The notes: generated from the sequence alone by a model not told the origin. 64,000 nucleotides of DNA from Haloferax sp. Q22 (GCF_001482285.1 NZ_LOEP01000027.1:1-64000), one strand, 5' to 3'. Shown: positions 51,416-60,231, counted from the stretch's first letter. Program-made: numbers and translations.

Positions 51416-52657
51416 ATGACGTTTACGCGCACGGTCGAACTCGAGGGCCACATCATCGACTCGGGGATGATGCAACAGGCCATGGGTATCGTGATGGACC
51501 TCGGCGGCGACTTCGACGTCGAGCAGTTCGACGTCGGCCGGCAGAAAGACGAGACCTCGTACTGCCGGATGTCGGTGACCGCGGACGACCGCGAGACGCT
51601 GCAGGAGATACTGCACGAACTCCACCAGATCGGCGCGAACCTCACGGACCCCGTCGACGCCCGTGTCGAGGCCTCACCGGCCGACCGGGTCGTCCCCGTG
51701 GGCTTTTACTCGACGACGAACCACCCGACCGACGTTCGGTATCAAGGCGAGTGGCTCCCGGTCGAGGACATCGAGATGGACTGCGCGATAGTCATCGAGG
51801 AGACCGAAAACGGCCCGCGCGCCTACACGAAGGTCCTCAACGGCATCGAGGAGGGCGACCTCGTCGTCACCGACGAGGCGGGGATTCGCGTCAAGCCGCC
51901 GGAACGCCCCCGCGACGCCTCCGGCCCCTTCGGGTTCATGCAGGGCGGCGTCTCCTCGGAGCGACCGTCGGAGTCGCTCATCGGCGAGGTGGCCGACGCG
52001 CTCCGCGAGACCAAGGCAGACGGCGGGAACGTCCTCGTCGTCGCCGGCCCGGCGCTCATCCACTCGGGCGGCGGCGACGCCCTCGCCGAACTCGTCCGCG
52101 AGGGCTACGTGGACATGATTTCCGCCGGGAACGGCTTTGCCACCCACGACATCGAACGCGGGCTGTACGGGACCTCCCTCGGGATGGACATGGAGACGAT
52201 GGAACACCCCCGAAAGGGCCACAAACACCACATCTACACCATCAGCGAGGTCATCCGCGCCGGCGGCATCGCCGAGGCGGTCGAGGAGGGACTCATCAAA
52301 GAGGGCGTGATGTACGAGTGCGTGAAAAACGACGTGCCGTACGTCCTCGCGGGGTCGATTCGAGACGACGGTCCGCTTCCCGACACCATCACCGACACCA
52401 TCGAGGCGCAGAACGCCATCCGCGAGCAGGCCCACTGCGCCGACATGGTGCTCATGCTCTCGACGCTCCTGCACTCGGTCGCCGTCGGCAACTGCCTGCC
52501 CTCGACGGCGAAGACCGTCTGCGTGGACATCAACCCCGCGACCGTCACGCAACTGCTCGACCGCGGCTCCTCGCAGGCCATCGGTATGGTCACGGACATC
52601 GGGACGTTCGTGCCGACGCTCGCCGAGAAGGTCCTCGAAGCCGACCGCGAGGACTGA
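51416..52657 (+). CDS. Archaeal ornithine cyclodeaminase-type protein (TIGR00300 / LOR-SDH domain)
   Basis: A 413-residue protein. The N-terminal domain of about 95 residues (TRTVELEGHIIDSGMMQQAM, ...MSVTADDRETLQEILHEL) is the LOR/SDH-type conserved domain. The C-terminal Rossmann part has NVLVVAGPALIHSGGGDALA, MISAGNGFATHDIERGLYGT and MVLMLSTLLHSVAVGNCLPS. Related archaeal enzymes have been reported to convert ornithine to proline with ammonia release, and the same domain occurs in cyanobacterial arginine-guanidine-removing proteins. Proline synthesis is the likely role; neighbours add no support. Confidence 0.85.
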   Translation: MTFTRTVELEGHIIDSGMMQQAMGIVMDLGGDFDVEQFDVGRQKDETSYCRMSVTADDRETLQEILHELHQIGANLTDPVDARVEASPADRVVPVGFYSTTNHPTDVRYQGEWLPVEDIEMDCAIVIEETENGPRAYTKVLNGIEEGDLVVTDEAGIRVKPPERPRDASGPFGFMQGGVSSERPSESLIGEVADALRETKADGGNVLVVAGPALIHSGGGDALAELVREGYVDMISAGNGFATHDIERGLYGTSLGMDMETMEHPRKGHKHHIYTISEVIRAGGIAEAVEEGLIKEGVMYECVKNDVPYVLAGSIRDDGPLPDTITDTIEAQNAIREQAHCADMVLMLSTLLHSVAVGNCLPSTAKTVCVDINPATVTQLLDRGSSQAIGMVTDIGTFVPTLAEKVLEADRED

Positions 52658-52738
52658 CCGGGTCGCTCGGGGGTCACACCGCGCCACCGCCCCGTCTGAC
52701 GTGTCTATTATGACCCCGGGTGGCCTCTCGTGTGCTGT

Positions 52739-53467
52739 ATGCAACCCACAGCAGCGCGAGTGCTTCTCGCAGCACTCATGGTTCTCCTCGCCGGATGCGG
52801 GGGTGGCGTCGGCGGCGACGCCACGACCGCGACCGACGCATCGACGGGTGCGACAGACGCAACCGGGACCGCCGTCGACGGCGAGTCGGCCGGCCAGAGC
52901 GGCGACGGCGACGCCGAACGAACGTCCTTCACGTTCAACGGGACGTGGGACCAGCGGTACCGGACTGGGCAGTACTACCGCTACGACATCACGAGTCCGA
53001 GCATCGACGGCACCGCCACCTACGAGTGGGAGGTCGTCTCTGCGACCGACGACGAGGTGACGATTCGGACGAAGCTGGTCACGCCCAACACGACGAGCGA
53101 GCAGACCGTGAGCGCGCCGCCGGACGAGATTTACGGCGAACTCGCTGGAAGCCCGTCGGGGTCGGTCGCCACCATCGGCTTCGACTCGCCGTACTACAGC
53201 GGCGTTGACGGCGAGACGCTCCGCGTCGGCGACGGCTGGGAGGCCTCCGGCGAAAACGGCAACGTGAGCTTCAAAGTCGAGGAGATATCCACCTCCGCCG
53301 GCCTGGAGTGTGCGAATTTCGTCGTTCGGACCAACGGGAGCGTCTTCTGGGAGAGCTGCGTCACGCCGGAGAGCCCGCTGCCGGGCTACATGGCGTTCTA
53401 CGAGGAGGAAGGTGACGACGAGCCCGCGTTCGAGATGGTGCTCGTCGAGTACCGATCCGGAGACTAA
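52739..53467 (+). CDS. Putative lipoprotein
   Basis: A 242-residue exported lipoprotein. The signal ends in the lipobox LLAGC (Cys20), followed by a Gly/Thr/Asp-rich linker to about residue 60. The folded part is rich in Tyr, Thr and Gly with beta strands (YRYDITSPSIDGTATYEWEV). Two cysteines (GLECANFV and WESCVTP) may form a disulfide. Function unknown. No twin arginine is visible, so the Sec route is likelier. TCTATTATG lies about 30 bases before the ATG. Confidence 0.72.
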   Translation: MQPTAARVLLAALMVLLAGCGGGVGGDATTATDASTGATDATGTAVDGESAGQSGDGDAERTSFTFNGTWDQRYRTGQYYRYDITSPSIDGTATYEWEVVSATDDEVTIRTKLVTPNTTSEQTVSAPPDEIYGELAGSPSGSVATIGFDSPYYSGVDGETLRVGDGWEASGENGNVSFKVEEISTSAGLECANFVVRTNGSVFWESCVTPESPLPGYMAFYEEEGDDEPAFEMVLVEYRSGD

Positions 53468-53497
53468 CGCGGCCGCGGGCGACTTCGGACGCGACGA

Positions 53498-53899
53498 TTA
53501 GACTTTTTCCAGCGGGACGACCGCCATCGGGATGTTCGAGTTCAACAGCACGTCCTGTGCCGTACTGCCGAAGACGATTTTCGAGGTCGGATTGCGCTTT
53601 CGGACGCCGATGACGATTTCGTCGGCGTCGTGTTCGTCGGCGCACTGAAGGATGTCGTCGGCGGCGTCGTTACCGCGGATGTACTGGTGGGTCTCCACGT
53701 CCACGAGGTCGCCGAGACGGGAGACGACGACGTTCAGAGCGTCCTCGCCGTCGCGAACGTCCTCGCTGTCGGTCTCGTCGCCGCCGCGATGGGAGTTGAC
53801 GACGTGGAGCACGTCACCGGCGTCGATTCGCCGCGAGAGATAGTCGCAGACTTCGGCGCTGGTGTGGACCGAGTTCGTCCCGATAACGTATGTTGCCAT
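53498..53899 (-). CDS. UspA-family universal stress protein
   Basis: A 133-residue single universal-stress domain. The nucleotide-site elements of the ATP-binding subclass are present: VIGVRKRNPTSKIVFGSTAQ (Gly-x-Arg with later Gly-Ser) and the C-terminal strand PMAVVPLEK. The N-terminal strand TYVIGTNSVHTSAEV carries a Thr-Asn where Asp is usual. Role in stress response is inferred from family only. It has the clearest TATA box of the window. Confidence 0.88.
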   Translation of the reverse strand: MATYVIGTNSVHTSAEVCDYLSRRIDAGDVLHVVNSHRGGDETDSEDVRDGEDALNVVVSRLGDLVDVETHQYIRGNDAADDILQCADEHDADEIVIGVRKRNPTSKIVFGSTAQDVLLNSNIPMAVVPLEKV

Positions 53900-53919
53900 G
53901 TCACATATCGCTACGCCGT

Positions 53920-53930
53920 CCTATAAAAAT
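53920..53930 (-). promoter_or_regulatory. TATA box for the UspA gene
   Basis: Reads ATTTTTATAGG on the minus strand, 21-31 bases before the ATG at 53899. A canonical TTTATA core at leaderless spacing. Confidence 0.65.
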
Positions 53931-53949
53931 CCACGCCCGACCACGCTCG

Positions 53950-54108
53950 TCAGGCCTGCTTCATCATCGCCAGCACGTCGTCTCTCGTCATCTTCTTTCC
54001 GTGCTCGTCGTGGGCGTGTTCCTGAATCACTTTCACGACCTCGTTTCTGTTCTCGGATGTTACACTGAACCCGCACGAACACGTCGCCTGTTGCATCGCT
54101 TTCGACAT
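53950..54108 (-). CDS. DUF1059-family small protein
   Basis: A 52-residue protein of the DUF1059 type: ATCSCGFSVTSENRNEVVKV contains the Cys-x-Cys pair, followed by IQEHAHDEHGKKMTRDDVL. Cys and His spacing suggests binding of one metal ion. Function unknown. It lies 51 bases upstream of the UspA gene on the same strand; that gene has its own promoter. The frame remains open far upstream but that part runs antisense to the PGF-CTERM gene and is not used. Confidence 0.85.
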   Translation of the reverse strand: MSKAMQQATCSCGFSVTSENRNEVVKVIQEHAHDEHGKKMTRDDVLAMMKQA

Positions 54109-54257
54109 GGCAGTAGAGATACGCGCCCCGAGGCCAAAGCGTGTGTTCATAGTTACCATGATACTCCCGCTGACGGGCGGGTTCCCACGGCCGCGGTGTC
54201 TCTGCGGCCCCGGTGCCTCCGTTGTGTCGCCTGCTCCGCCAATCCGTCGGGGACAAA

Positions 54258-54287
54258 ACATATACCCGACCGTAAATGTCAGTCGGG
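54258..54287 (+). promoter_or_regulatory. TATA element and operator-like repeat before the PGF-CTERM gene
   Basis: ACATATACC (54258-54266) sits at leaderless spacing from the ATG at 54289. Immediately after it an inverted repeat, CCCGACCG (54265-54272) with CAGTCGGG (54280-54287), matches in 7 of 8 pairs and covers the start site, the place for a repressor. Confidence 0.45.
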
Positions 54288-54288
54288 T

Positions 54289-55296
54289 ATGGAAAGAAAC
54301 GCCCTCCTCACCTCCGGGGCGGTCGGCGTCGTCGTCGTGGCGCTCGTCGCCGCCGCCGTGGTTCCGGGGGTCGTCGCGGACCCGACCGACGACGGGCCCG
54401 TCCGACCCGGACCGGTGGACGTCGCCGGCGTCTCCATCGCGGCCGGACAGGCGACGGGGGAGACGGTCACGCTCGAAATCGAGACACGAATCGACCACCG
54501 AGGCAACCCCACGAAGAACGTGAGCGTCCTCGTCCGCGCCGTCGACGCCGAGTCGGGGCTGTTGACGACGACGCGGGAACTCGACGTGGGGACGCTCTCG
54601 AAGGACGGTGAGGTGGCGACGACGACCAACCTCACGGTCCCCCGCGAGGGCGGCTACGACATCGAGGTCGTCCTCTACAGCGACGACGAGCGGGTCGACC
54701 AAGCGCGAAAGAGCGTCCGCGGCGTCTCGGCCATCAAGCCGCCGTACCTCCGATCGACCACCTCGTTCACCGACAGCGAGGCGCTCCCGCCCGTGTCGTT
54801 CGCCATCGCCGACGCCGGCGAGGACCGGACGACGCTCGACCTGACGGCGACGCTGACGAACGCCGGCGACGACCCGGCCGAGGACCTCTCGGTGCTGTTC
54901 GTCCTCCGGCAGGCCGAATCGAACATCGTGGCCTCCCGGACGACGGTCGACGCGGGGACCATCGCGGCCGGCCGGACCGAGACGGTGGACGCGTCGGCGA
55001 GCGTCCCGAACGACTACAACTACTACATCGACACCGTGTTGCTCCGCGACGGGGTCGTCATCGACACCGCCCGCGGCGCGGCGAACCTGAACCCAACGAG
55101 GACGATTAGCGTGAACCAGACCAGAGAGGACGTGGAACTCCGCGTCGAAGACTTCGAGAACGGCGACGGCGACGTACCGCGAGAAACCGACTACGAACCG
55201 ACCGAGACCTCCTCGCAGGCACCCGGATTCGGCCCGGTAGTGGCGGTCGTGGGACTGCTCGCGGCCGTCTTCGTCGCCCGGAGGTGGTCGAAATGA
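54289..55296 (+). CDS. Surface protein with PGF-CTERM anchor
   Basis: A 335-residue exported protein. A signal peptide (TSGAVGVVVVALVAAAVVPG) is followed by two repeated beta-sandwich domains of the CARDB/Ig-like kind (about 40-145 and 160-275; compare TVTLEIETRIDHRGNPTKNV with TLDLTATLTNAGDDPAEDLS). A Glu/Asp/Thr-rich spacer leads to the PGF-CTERM tripartite tail: PGFGPVVAVVGLLAAVFVARR. Archaeosortase A normally cleaves such tails and attaches the protein to an archaeal lipid. The stop overlaps the next gene (ATGA). Confidence 0.85.
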   Translation: MERNALLTSGAVGVVVVALVAAAVVPGVVADPTDDGPVRPGPVDVAGVSIAAGQATGETVTLEIETRIDHRGNPTKNVSVLVRAVDAESGLLTTTRELDVGTLSKDGEVATTTNLTVPREGGYDIEVVLYSDDERVDQARKSVRGVSAIKPPYLRSTTSFTDSEALPPVSFAIADAGEDRTTLDLTATLTNAGDDPAEDLSVLFVLRQAESNIVASRTTVDAGTIAAGRTETVDASASVPNDYNYYIDTVLLRDGVVIDTARGAANLNPTRTISVNQTREDVELRVEDFENGDGDVPRETDYEPTETSSQAPGFGPVVAVVGLLAAVFVARRWSK

Positions 55297-55643
55297 GCGA
55301 CGAATCGACGACTGCCGAGAGTGCCGACATCGAGACGACGGTCCCGAGCGACATGACGTCGGAGCCAACCGAGAGTGCCGACGACGCGGGAGATGACGAA
55401 GAAATCGAGAACCGCGAGTTCGCGGACCGAATGCGCCGCTACCTCGACTACGCGGTCCTCGCGGGACTGCTGTTGCTCGCGCTCATCGCGGCGCTGCAGT
55501 TCTATCTCAACGCCAGCCAGACCATCACGACGTGGGTGAACCCCGAGTACCGCGCGCCGTTCCAAGCGGCGTTCAACCTCGTGTTGCTCCTCGGGGCGGC
55601 GCTCGGCGTCTCCATCCAGCTTCGCCGGCTGACGAGCGACTGA
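55293..55643 (+). CDS. Two-helix membrane protein coupled to the surface protein
   Basis: A 116-residue protein. The first 45 residues are Ser/Thr/Glu/Asp-rich, then REFADRMRRYLDYAVLAG leads into helix 1 (LLLLALIAALQFYL). A short external loop with ITTWVNPEYRAPFQAA is followed by helix 2 (LVLLLGAALGVSIQL). It is translated with the PGF-CTERM protein by a four-base overlap and may anchor or present it. Family uncharacterised. Confidence 0.72.
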   Translation: MSDESTTAESADIETTVPSDMTSEPTESADDAGDDEEIENREFADRMRRYLDYAVLAGLLLLALIAALQFYLNASQTITTWVNPEYRAPFQAAFNLVLLLGAALGVSIQLRRLTSD

Positions 55644-55704
55644 GTCGCCGCCGAGTCACCACTCACCACACACAGTTTTCAGGTCGCCGGCCGAGTCGTG
55701 GGGT

Positions 55705-57015
55705 ATGAACTTCCTCTTCGTGTCGGCGGACGCTGCGCTCATCACCGACCTCGCGTGGCAGGTCCACAGGGAGGGCCACGACGTTCGGTACTACATCGAA
55801 GCCGAGCGCGACAAGGAAATCGGCGACGGCTTCGTTCCGAAGACCGACGACTGGCGCGCGGAGGTCGAGTGGGCCGACGTCATCGTCTTCGACGACATCT
55901 GGGTCGGCTCCGATATCGGGACCGGGGCGCTGGCGCAAGGACTCCGCGAGGAGGGGCACGCCGTCGTCGGCGGGACGCCCAACACCGACCGCCTCGAAGA
56001 GGACCGCGGCTACGCCATGGACGTGCTCGAAGAACACGGCGTCAACACCATCGAACAGCGCGTCTTCCGGGACTTCGACGAGGGAATCGAGTACGTCCGG
56101 CGGAACCGCGCCCCCTACGTCATCAAACCGCTCGGCGAGGTGCAGAACGTCAAGCGACTCCTCTACGTCGGCAACGAGGACGACGGGAGCGACGTGGTCG
56201 AGGTGCTCCGCGCGTACAAGCAGGCGTGGGGCCACCGGATGAAGGGCTTTCAGCTCCAGCGGAAGGTCGAAGGCGTCGAAATCGCCGTCTGCGGCTTCTT
56301 CAACGGGGAGACGTTCGTCGACCCAGTGAACTTCAACTTCGAGCACAAGAAGCTCTTCCCGGGCAACATCGGCCCTTCGACCGGCGAGATGGGTACCTCG
56401 ATGTTCTGGGCCGGTCGGAACCGATTGTTCGAGGAGACGCTGGGCCGGCTCGAACCGTGGCTCGCCGAGGAGGGCTACGTCGGGAGCATCGACATCAACT
56501 GCATCGTCAACGAACACGGCATCTACCCGCTGGAGTTCACCCCGCGGTTCGGCTACCCGACGATTACGCTCCAAGAGGAGTCCTTCGAGTCGTCGACCGC
56601 GCAGTTCTTCTACGACCTCGCCCACGGCAACGACCCCAAGCTATCGGTGCACGGCGGCTACCAAATCGCGGTCCGCATCGTTCTGCCGCCGTTTCCCTTC
56701 ACCGACGAGAAGACCTACGACGAGAACTCCCGCAACGCGGCGGTCGTCTTCGAGACTGACAGCCGCGAGGGCGTCCACATCGAGGACGCGAAGCTCGTCG
56801 ATGGGCAGTGGCGCGCGGCCGGCGAAAGCGGCATCCCGCTCGTCGTCACCGGCAAGGGCGAGACGATGCAGGTGGCGAGAAAACAGGCGTACGACCGCGT
56901 CGACAACATCGTCATTCCGAACCTGTACTACCGCGACGACATCGGCGAGCGCTGGATAGACGGTGACGGCGACCGACTGCTCGCGTGGGGCTACCTCGGA
57001 CCGGCCGGCGAGTAG
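55705..57015 (+). CDS. PurD-like ATP-grasp ligase
   Basis: A 436-residue protein with the order of GAR synthetase: an N-domain (NFLFVSADAALITDLAWQVH), a central ATP-grasp domain (APYVIKPLGEVQNVKRLLY; QLQRKVEGVEIAVCGFFNGE; acidic metal site in IDINCIVNEHGIYPLEFTPR) and a C-domain (GYQIAVRIVLPPFPFTD). The phosphate-loop part differs from true PurD and the N-terminal glycine-rich motif is absent. It may be a paralogue acting on another amine/acid pair. No purine genes are nearby. Confidence 0.78.
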   Translation: MNFLFVSADAALITDLAWQVHREGHDVRYYIEAERDKEIGDGFVPKTDDWRAEVEWADVIVFDDIWVGSDIGTGALAQGLREEGHAVVGGTPNTDRLEEDRGYAMDVLEEHGVNTIEQRVFRDFDEGIEYVRRNRAPYVIKPLGEVQNVKRLLYVGNEDDGSDVVEVLRAYKQAWGHRMKGFQLQRKVEGVEIAVCGFFNGETFVDPVNFNFEHKKLFPGNIGPSTGEMGTSMFWAGRNRLFEETLGRLEPWLAEEGYVGSIDINCIVNEHGIYPLEFTPRFGYPTITLQEESFESSTAQFFYDLAHGNDPKLSVHGGYQIAVRIVLPPFPFTDEKTYDENSRNAAVVFETDSREGVHIEDAKLVDGQWRAAGESGIPLVVTGKGETMQVARKQAYDRVDNIVIPNLYYRDDIGERWIDGDGDRLLAWGYLGPAGE

Positions 57016-57034
57016 TCGATTCGTCGGGAGTCGA

Positions 57035-57856
57035 TTAGTTGAGCAGCAGCCACGCGGCGAAGACGGCGAGGCCGCCGACGCCGGTGCTCAGCGCGGCGTG
57101 AACCCGGAGGCGGTCGAGAATCGCGTGGGCGTGGTCGTCTTCGACCGACAGCAGTTCGTGAATCTCGCTCCCGATTTCACAGCGCGGGAGGAAGTCCATG
57201 GCGACGTGGAGGAAGACGCCTGAAGCGAAACCGAAGACGAGTCCGCGGAAGGCGCCGGTCGCCGGGAGCGACACGGCGCTGGAGACGATGGCGGCGATAC
57301 CGAGGCCCGCCGCGGGGAGGAGCAGCGGAGCGACCGACTCGCCTCGTCCCGAGAGCCGGCGGGCGGCGGCGTAGCCGGCCGGTCCTTTGTGGGAGACGAT
57401 GGCGAGGCCGAGACCGACGCCCACGTCGATGTTCCCGTAGACGATGCCGATAATCGCGCCCGCGGACACCGCGTGCGCCGAGAGTTCGGCCACGGTGCGG
57501 TCGATGGGCAAGTCCATGTGTGCGAAGCGGTGGCCGACGGTGTGGGCGGCGAAGCCGACGAGGATACCGAACGCGATGCCGAAACCGCCGAACTGGGGGT
57601 GGTGACCAATCGCCTGTGGGACCAGAAACACCGCGGCACTCGTCACCATCGCGCCGCTAGCGAGGCCGTAGCCCCACACGAGCCCCTCGGCGTGTTCGGC
57701 CCGACTCCACGCGCCGAACGGTGCGGCGAAGGCCATCGCGCCGAAAGCGGCCCACGAGACGATAAGGAGGTTCCACGCCTCGGCGCTCGCGGCGTACCCG
57801 GAGAGCGCGACGAGTGCCACGACGCTCCCCGCGCCGATGGCCGTCGAACGGTTCAT
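57035..57856 (-). CDS. ZIP-family metal transporter
   Basis: A 273-residue protein with eight membrane helices. The helix 4/5 metal motifs are recognisable as AELSAHAVSAGAIIGIVYGN and AIVSHKGPAGYAA, with a His-rich stretch (AAHTVGHRFAHMD) before them and the family's helix 7 (GLVFGFASGVFLHVAMDFLP). Zinc, iron or manganese uptake is expected; specificity cannot be read. An AT-rich promoter and two inverted repeats precede the start. Confidence 0.85.
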   Translation of the reverse strand: MNRSTAIGAGSVVALVALSGYAASAEAWNLLIVSWAAFGAMAFAAPFGAWSRAEHAEGLVWGYGLASGAMVTSAAVFLVPQAIGHHPQFGGFGIAFGILVGFAAHTVGHRFAHMDLPIDRTVAELSAHAVSAGAIIGIVYGNIDVGVGLGLAIVSHKGPAGYAAARRLSGRGESVAPLLLPAAGLGIAAIVSSAVSLPATGAFRGLVFGFASGVFLHVAMDFLPRCEIGSEIHELLSVEDDHAHAILDRLRVHAALSTGVGGLAVFAAWLLLN

Positions 57857-57886
57857 ATTGTGAACGAACTGGTTCGGATTAATAAG
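57851..57886 (-). promoter_or_regulatory. Promoter and operator-like repeats of the ZIP gene
   Basis: On the minus strand CTTATTAATC (about 57877-57886) is a good TATA element 21-30 bases before the ATG. GTTCA (57851-57855) pairs with TGAAC (57861-57865) across the start codon, and a second GAAC/GTTC pair follows at 57865-57874. Such overlapping half-sites suit a metal-sensing repressor. Confidence 0.48.
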
Positions 57887-57932
57887 GGGTGCGGTTCCGG
57901 CGGGATGGGGGGAGTCGAAACGACGAGAGACG

Positions 57933-58625
57933 TCACCGCGTTGCCTGTCTCCACGCCTTGAGGTCCGCGATGTCGCCGTCGAACTCGGCGGGGTCGGCGT
58001 CGGTCGCCGCCCAGACGAACAGGTCGGCCACGTCGTCGGGGTCGCGGCCCTGCCCGCCGGTGAGGTCGGTGGCGACGAGGCCGGGGTCGACGACCGTCAC
58101 GGTCTGGTCGCAGTCGGCGGCGAGCTGCCGGCCGAGTGCCTCGGCGGCCGCCTTGGAGACGGCGTACGCGCCCATCCCCGGCTTCGCCTCACGAGCGATT
58201 GAGCCGGAGGGAACGAGGATACGCCCGTCGTCGGCCATGTGCGGGAGCGCCTCTTTGACCGCCGCGAAGACGCCGCGGACGTTGGTCCGGAGGGTGTCGT
58301 CGAACGCCGCGTAGGACTCCTCGGGCGCGGGCATCTCGCCGGGCGTGCCGTGGGCGACGGCCGCGTTGGCGATGAGCACGTCGATGCGCCCGCCGGCGCG
58401 GGCCGCCGTCTCCATCAGGCGCTCCATGTCGAGTTCGTCGCGCACGTCGGCGCGGACGGCGCTGGCGGTCCCACCGCCGGCCTCGATGTCGTCCACGACC
58501 GACTGGAGGGCGTCGCCGTCGCGGGCGCAGACGACGACGGTCGCACCGGCGCGACCGAGGGCGCGCGCGACCGCCGCGCCGATTCCGGAACTCGCGCCTG
58601 TGACCACCGCGGTGGTGTCGTTCAT
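57933..58625 (-). CDS. Short-chain dehydrogenase, FabG-like
   Basis: A 230-residue classical SDR. Cofactor motif TGASSGIG near residue 9, a cofactor-discriminating ARDGD, structural motif NAAVAHG, and catalytic Ser/Tyr/Lys in VPSGSIAREAKPGMGAYAVSK. It could reduce 3-oxoacyl esters or another carbonyl; haloarchaea have no canonical type II fatty acid synthesis, so a FabG role is not assumed. Divergent from the carotenoid operon. Confidence 0.88.
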   Translation of the reverse strand: MNDTTAVVTGASSGIGAAVARALGRAGATVVVCARDGDALQSVVDDIEAGGGTASAVRADVRDELDMERLMETAARAGGRIDVLIANAAVAHGTPGEMPAPEESYAAFDDTLRTNVRGVFAAVKEALPHMADDGRILVPSGSIAREAKPGMGAYAVSKAAAEALGRQLAADCDQTVTVVDPGLVATDLTGGQGRDPDDVADLFVWAATDADPAEFDGDIADLKAWRQATR

Positions 58626-58688
58626 GCGGGGCCGTAAGGAGGGACCGAGCCTAAAGCTACCCCCCGACGGCGGTCGATTCGGTCAGTC

Positions 58689-58697
58689 GATTTATGT
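58689..58697 (+). promoter_or_regulatory. TATA-like element for the carotenoid operon
   Basis: GATTTATGT lies 24-32 bases before the crtD ATG at 58721. An upstream in-frame ATG falls inside this element, which is why the later start is chosen. Confidence 0.5.
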
Positions 58698-58720
58698 CCT
58701 CTACGTCCTTACGAACGGAC

Positions 58721-60223
58721 ATGAATTCTGTCTCGGCTCTCGACTCTCTCGCCGGCGAGTCAGTCGTCGTCGTCGGCGGTGGCTTCGGCGGCCTCTCCAC
58801 GGCGTGCTACCTCGCGGACGCCGGTGCCGACGTGACGCTGTTGGAGAAGAACGAACAGCTCGGCGGCCGAGCCAGCACGCTCGAACGCGACGGCTTCCGG
58901 TTCGACATGGGGCCGTCGTGGTACCTCATGCCCGACGTGTTCGAGCGCTTCTTCGCCTACTTCGGCAAGCAACCGGAAGACTACTACGGGCTGACCCGGC
59001 TCGACCCGCACTACCGCATCTTCTTCAAGGACGGCGACCGGGTTGACATGCTCCCCGACGTCGCGGCCAACAAGGCCACCTTCGAGTCGTACGAACCCGG
59101 CGCGGGCGACAGGCTCGACGACTACCTCCGGAAGGCCGAGCGGAACTACCGCATCGGGATGGAGCACTTCGTCTACACCGACCGCCCGGACCTCACCGAC
59201 TACATCGACCTCGACGTGTTCCGGTACTCGTGGGGGCTCTCGCTCGTCGGTTCGATGCAGGACCACGTCGAGAACTACTTCGACCACCCGAAGCTCCAGC
59301 AGATAATGCAGTACACGCTGGTGTTCCTCGGCGGCGCGCCGAACAACACGCCGGCGCTCTACAACCTCATGAGCCACGTGGACTTCAACATGGGCGTCTA
59401 CTACCCCGACGGCGGCCTTGCGGGCGTCGTCGACGCCATCGTCGACCTCGCCGAGGAGTTGGGCGTCGAGTTCCACACCGACGCTCCCGTGGCCGAAATC
59501 GCCGGTCGCCGCGGCGGGTTCGCCGTCCGCACCGAGGACGGCCGCGAGTTCCTCTGCGACCAGGTCGTCTCCGACGCCGACTACGCCCACACCGAACAGG
59601 AGCTCCTCCCGGAGAAGAAGCGACAGTACGACGCCGACTACTGGGACTCCCGAACGTACGCCCCCTCGGCATTCCTGCTCTATCTCGGCGTCGAGGGCGA
59701 CGTGGACGAACTCGCCCACCACACGCTCGTGTTACCCACCGACTGGGACGACCACTTCGAGACGATATTCGAAGACCCGGCGTGGCCCGACGACCCCGCG
59801 TACTACCTCTGTGTGCCGTCGAAGACCGATGACTCGGTCGCGCCGGAGGGCCACAGCAACCTGTTCGCGCTCGTCCCCATCGCCGCCGGGTTGGAGGACA
59901 CGCCGGAACTCCGCGAGCGCTACCGCGACCTCGTCCTCGCCGACATCGCCGACAACACCGGCGTCGACCTCCGCGACAGAATCGTCGTCGAGGAGTCGTT
60001 CTGCGTGAACGACTTCAAGGAGCGCTACAACAGCACGCAGGGCACGGCGCTCGGTCTCGCGCACACGCTGTTCCAGACGGCGCTGCTCCGGCCGCCCCAC
60101 GGCTCCGACGCGGTCGACGGCCTCTACTTCACCGGCTCGTTTACCACGCCGGGCATCGGCGTCCCGATGTGTCTCATCAGCGGTCAACTCACCGCCGAGG
60201 AGATGGCCGACGACGCGAGGTGA
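58721..60223 (+). CDS. crtD: Carotenoid 3,4-desaturase
   Basis: A 500-residue FAD-dependent phytoene-desaturase-type enzyme. The N-terminal dinucleotide fold is VVVVGGGFGGLSTACYLADA, followed by EKNEQLGGRASTLERDGFRF and DMGPSWYLMP. The C-terminal carotenoid-family signature is LYFTGSFTTPGIGVPMCLIS. Its place before a lycopene elongase and CruF assigns it to the bacterioruberin pathway, where CrtD introduces the 3,4 double bonds. Other phytoene desaturase steps must be encoded elsewhere. The stop is eight bases from lyeJ. Confidence 0.92.
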   Translation: MNSVSALDSLAGESVVVVGGGFGGLSTACYLADAGADVTLLEKNEQLGGRASTLERDGFRFDMGPSWYLMPDVFERFFAYFGKQPEDYYGLTRLDPHYRIFFKDGDRVDMLPDVAANKATFESYEPGAGDRLDDYLRKAERNYRIGMEHFVYTDRPDLTDYIDLDVFRYSWGLSLVGSMQDHVENYFDHPKLQQIMQYTLVFLGGAPNNTPALYNLMSHVDFNMGVYYPDGGLAGVVDAIVDLAEELGVEFHTDAPVAEIAGRRGGFAVRTEDGREFLCDQVVSDADYAHTEQELLPEKKRQYDADYWDSRTYAPSAFLLYLGVEGDVDELAHHTLVLPTDWDDHFETIFEDPAWPDDPAYYLCVPSKTDDSVAPEGHSNLFALVPIAAGLEDTPELRERYRDLVLADIADNTGVDLRDRIVVEESFCVNDFKERYNSTQGTALGLAHTLFQTALLRPPHGSDAVDGLYFTGSFTTPGIGVPMCLISGQLTAEEMADDAR

Positions 60224-60231
60224 CTGCTGAC

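Noticed and set aside
58694-58720. Earlier ATG for crtD
   Set aside because: It lies inside the TATA-like element 27 bases before the chosen start; a transcript from that element would not include it.
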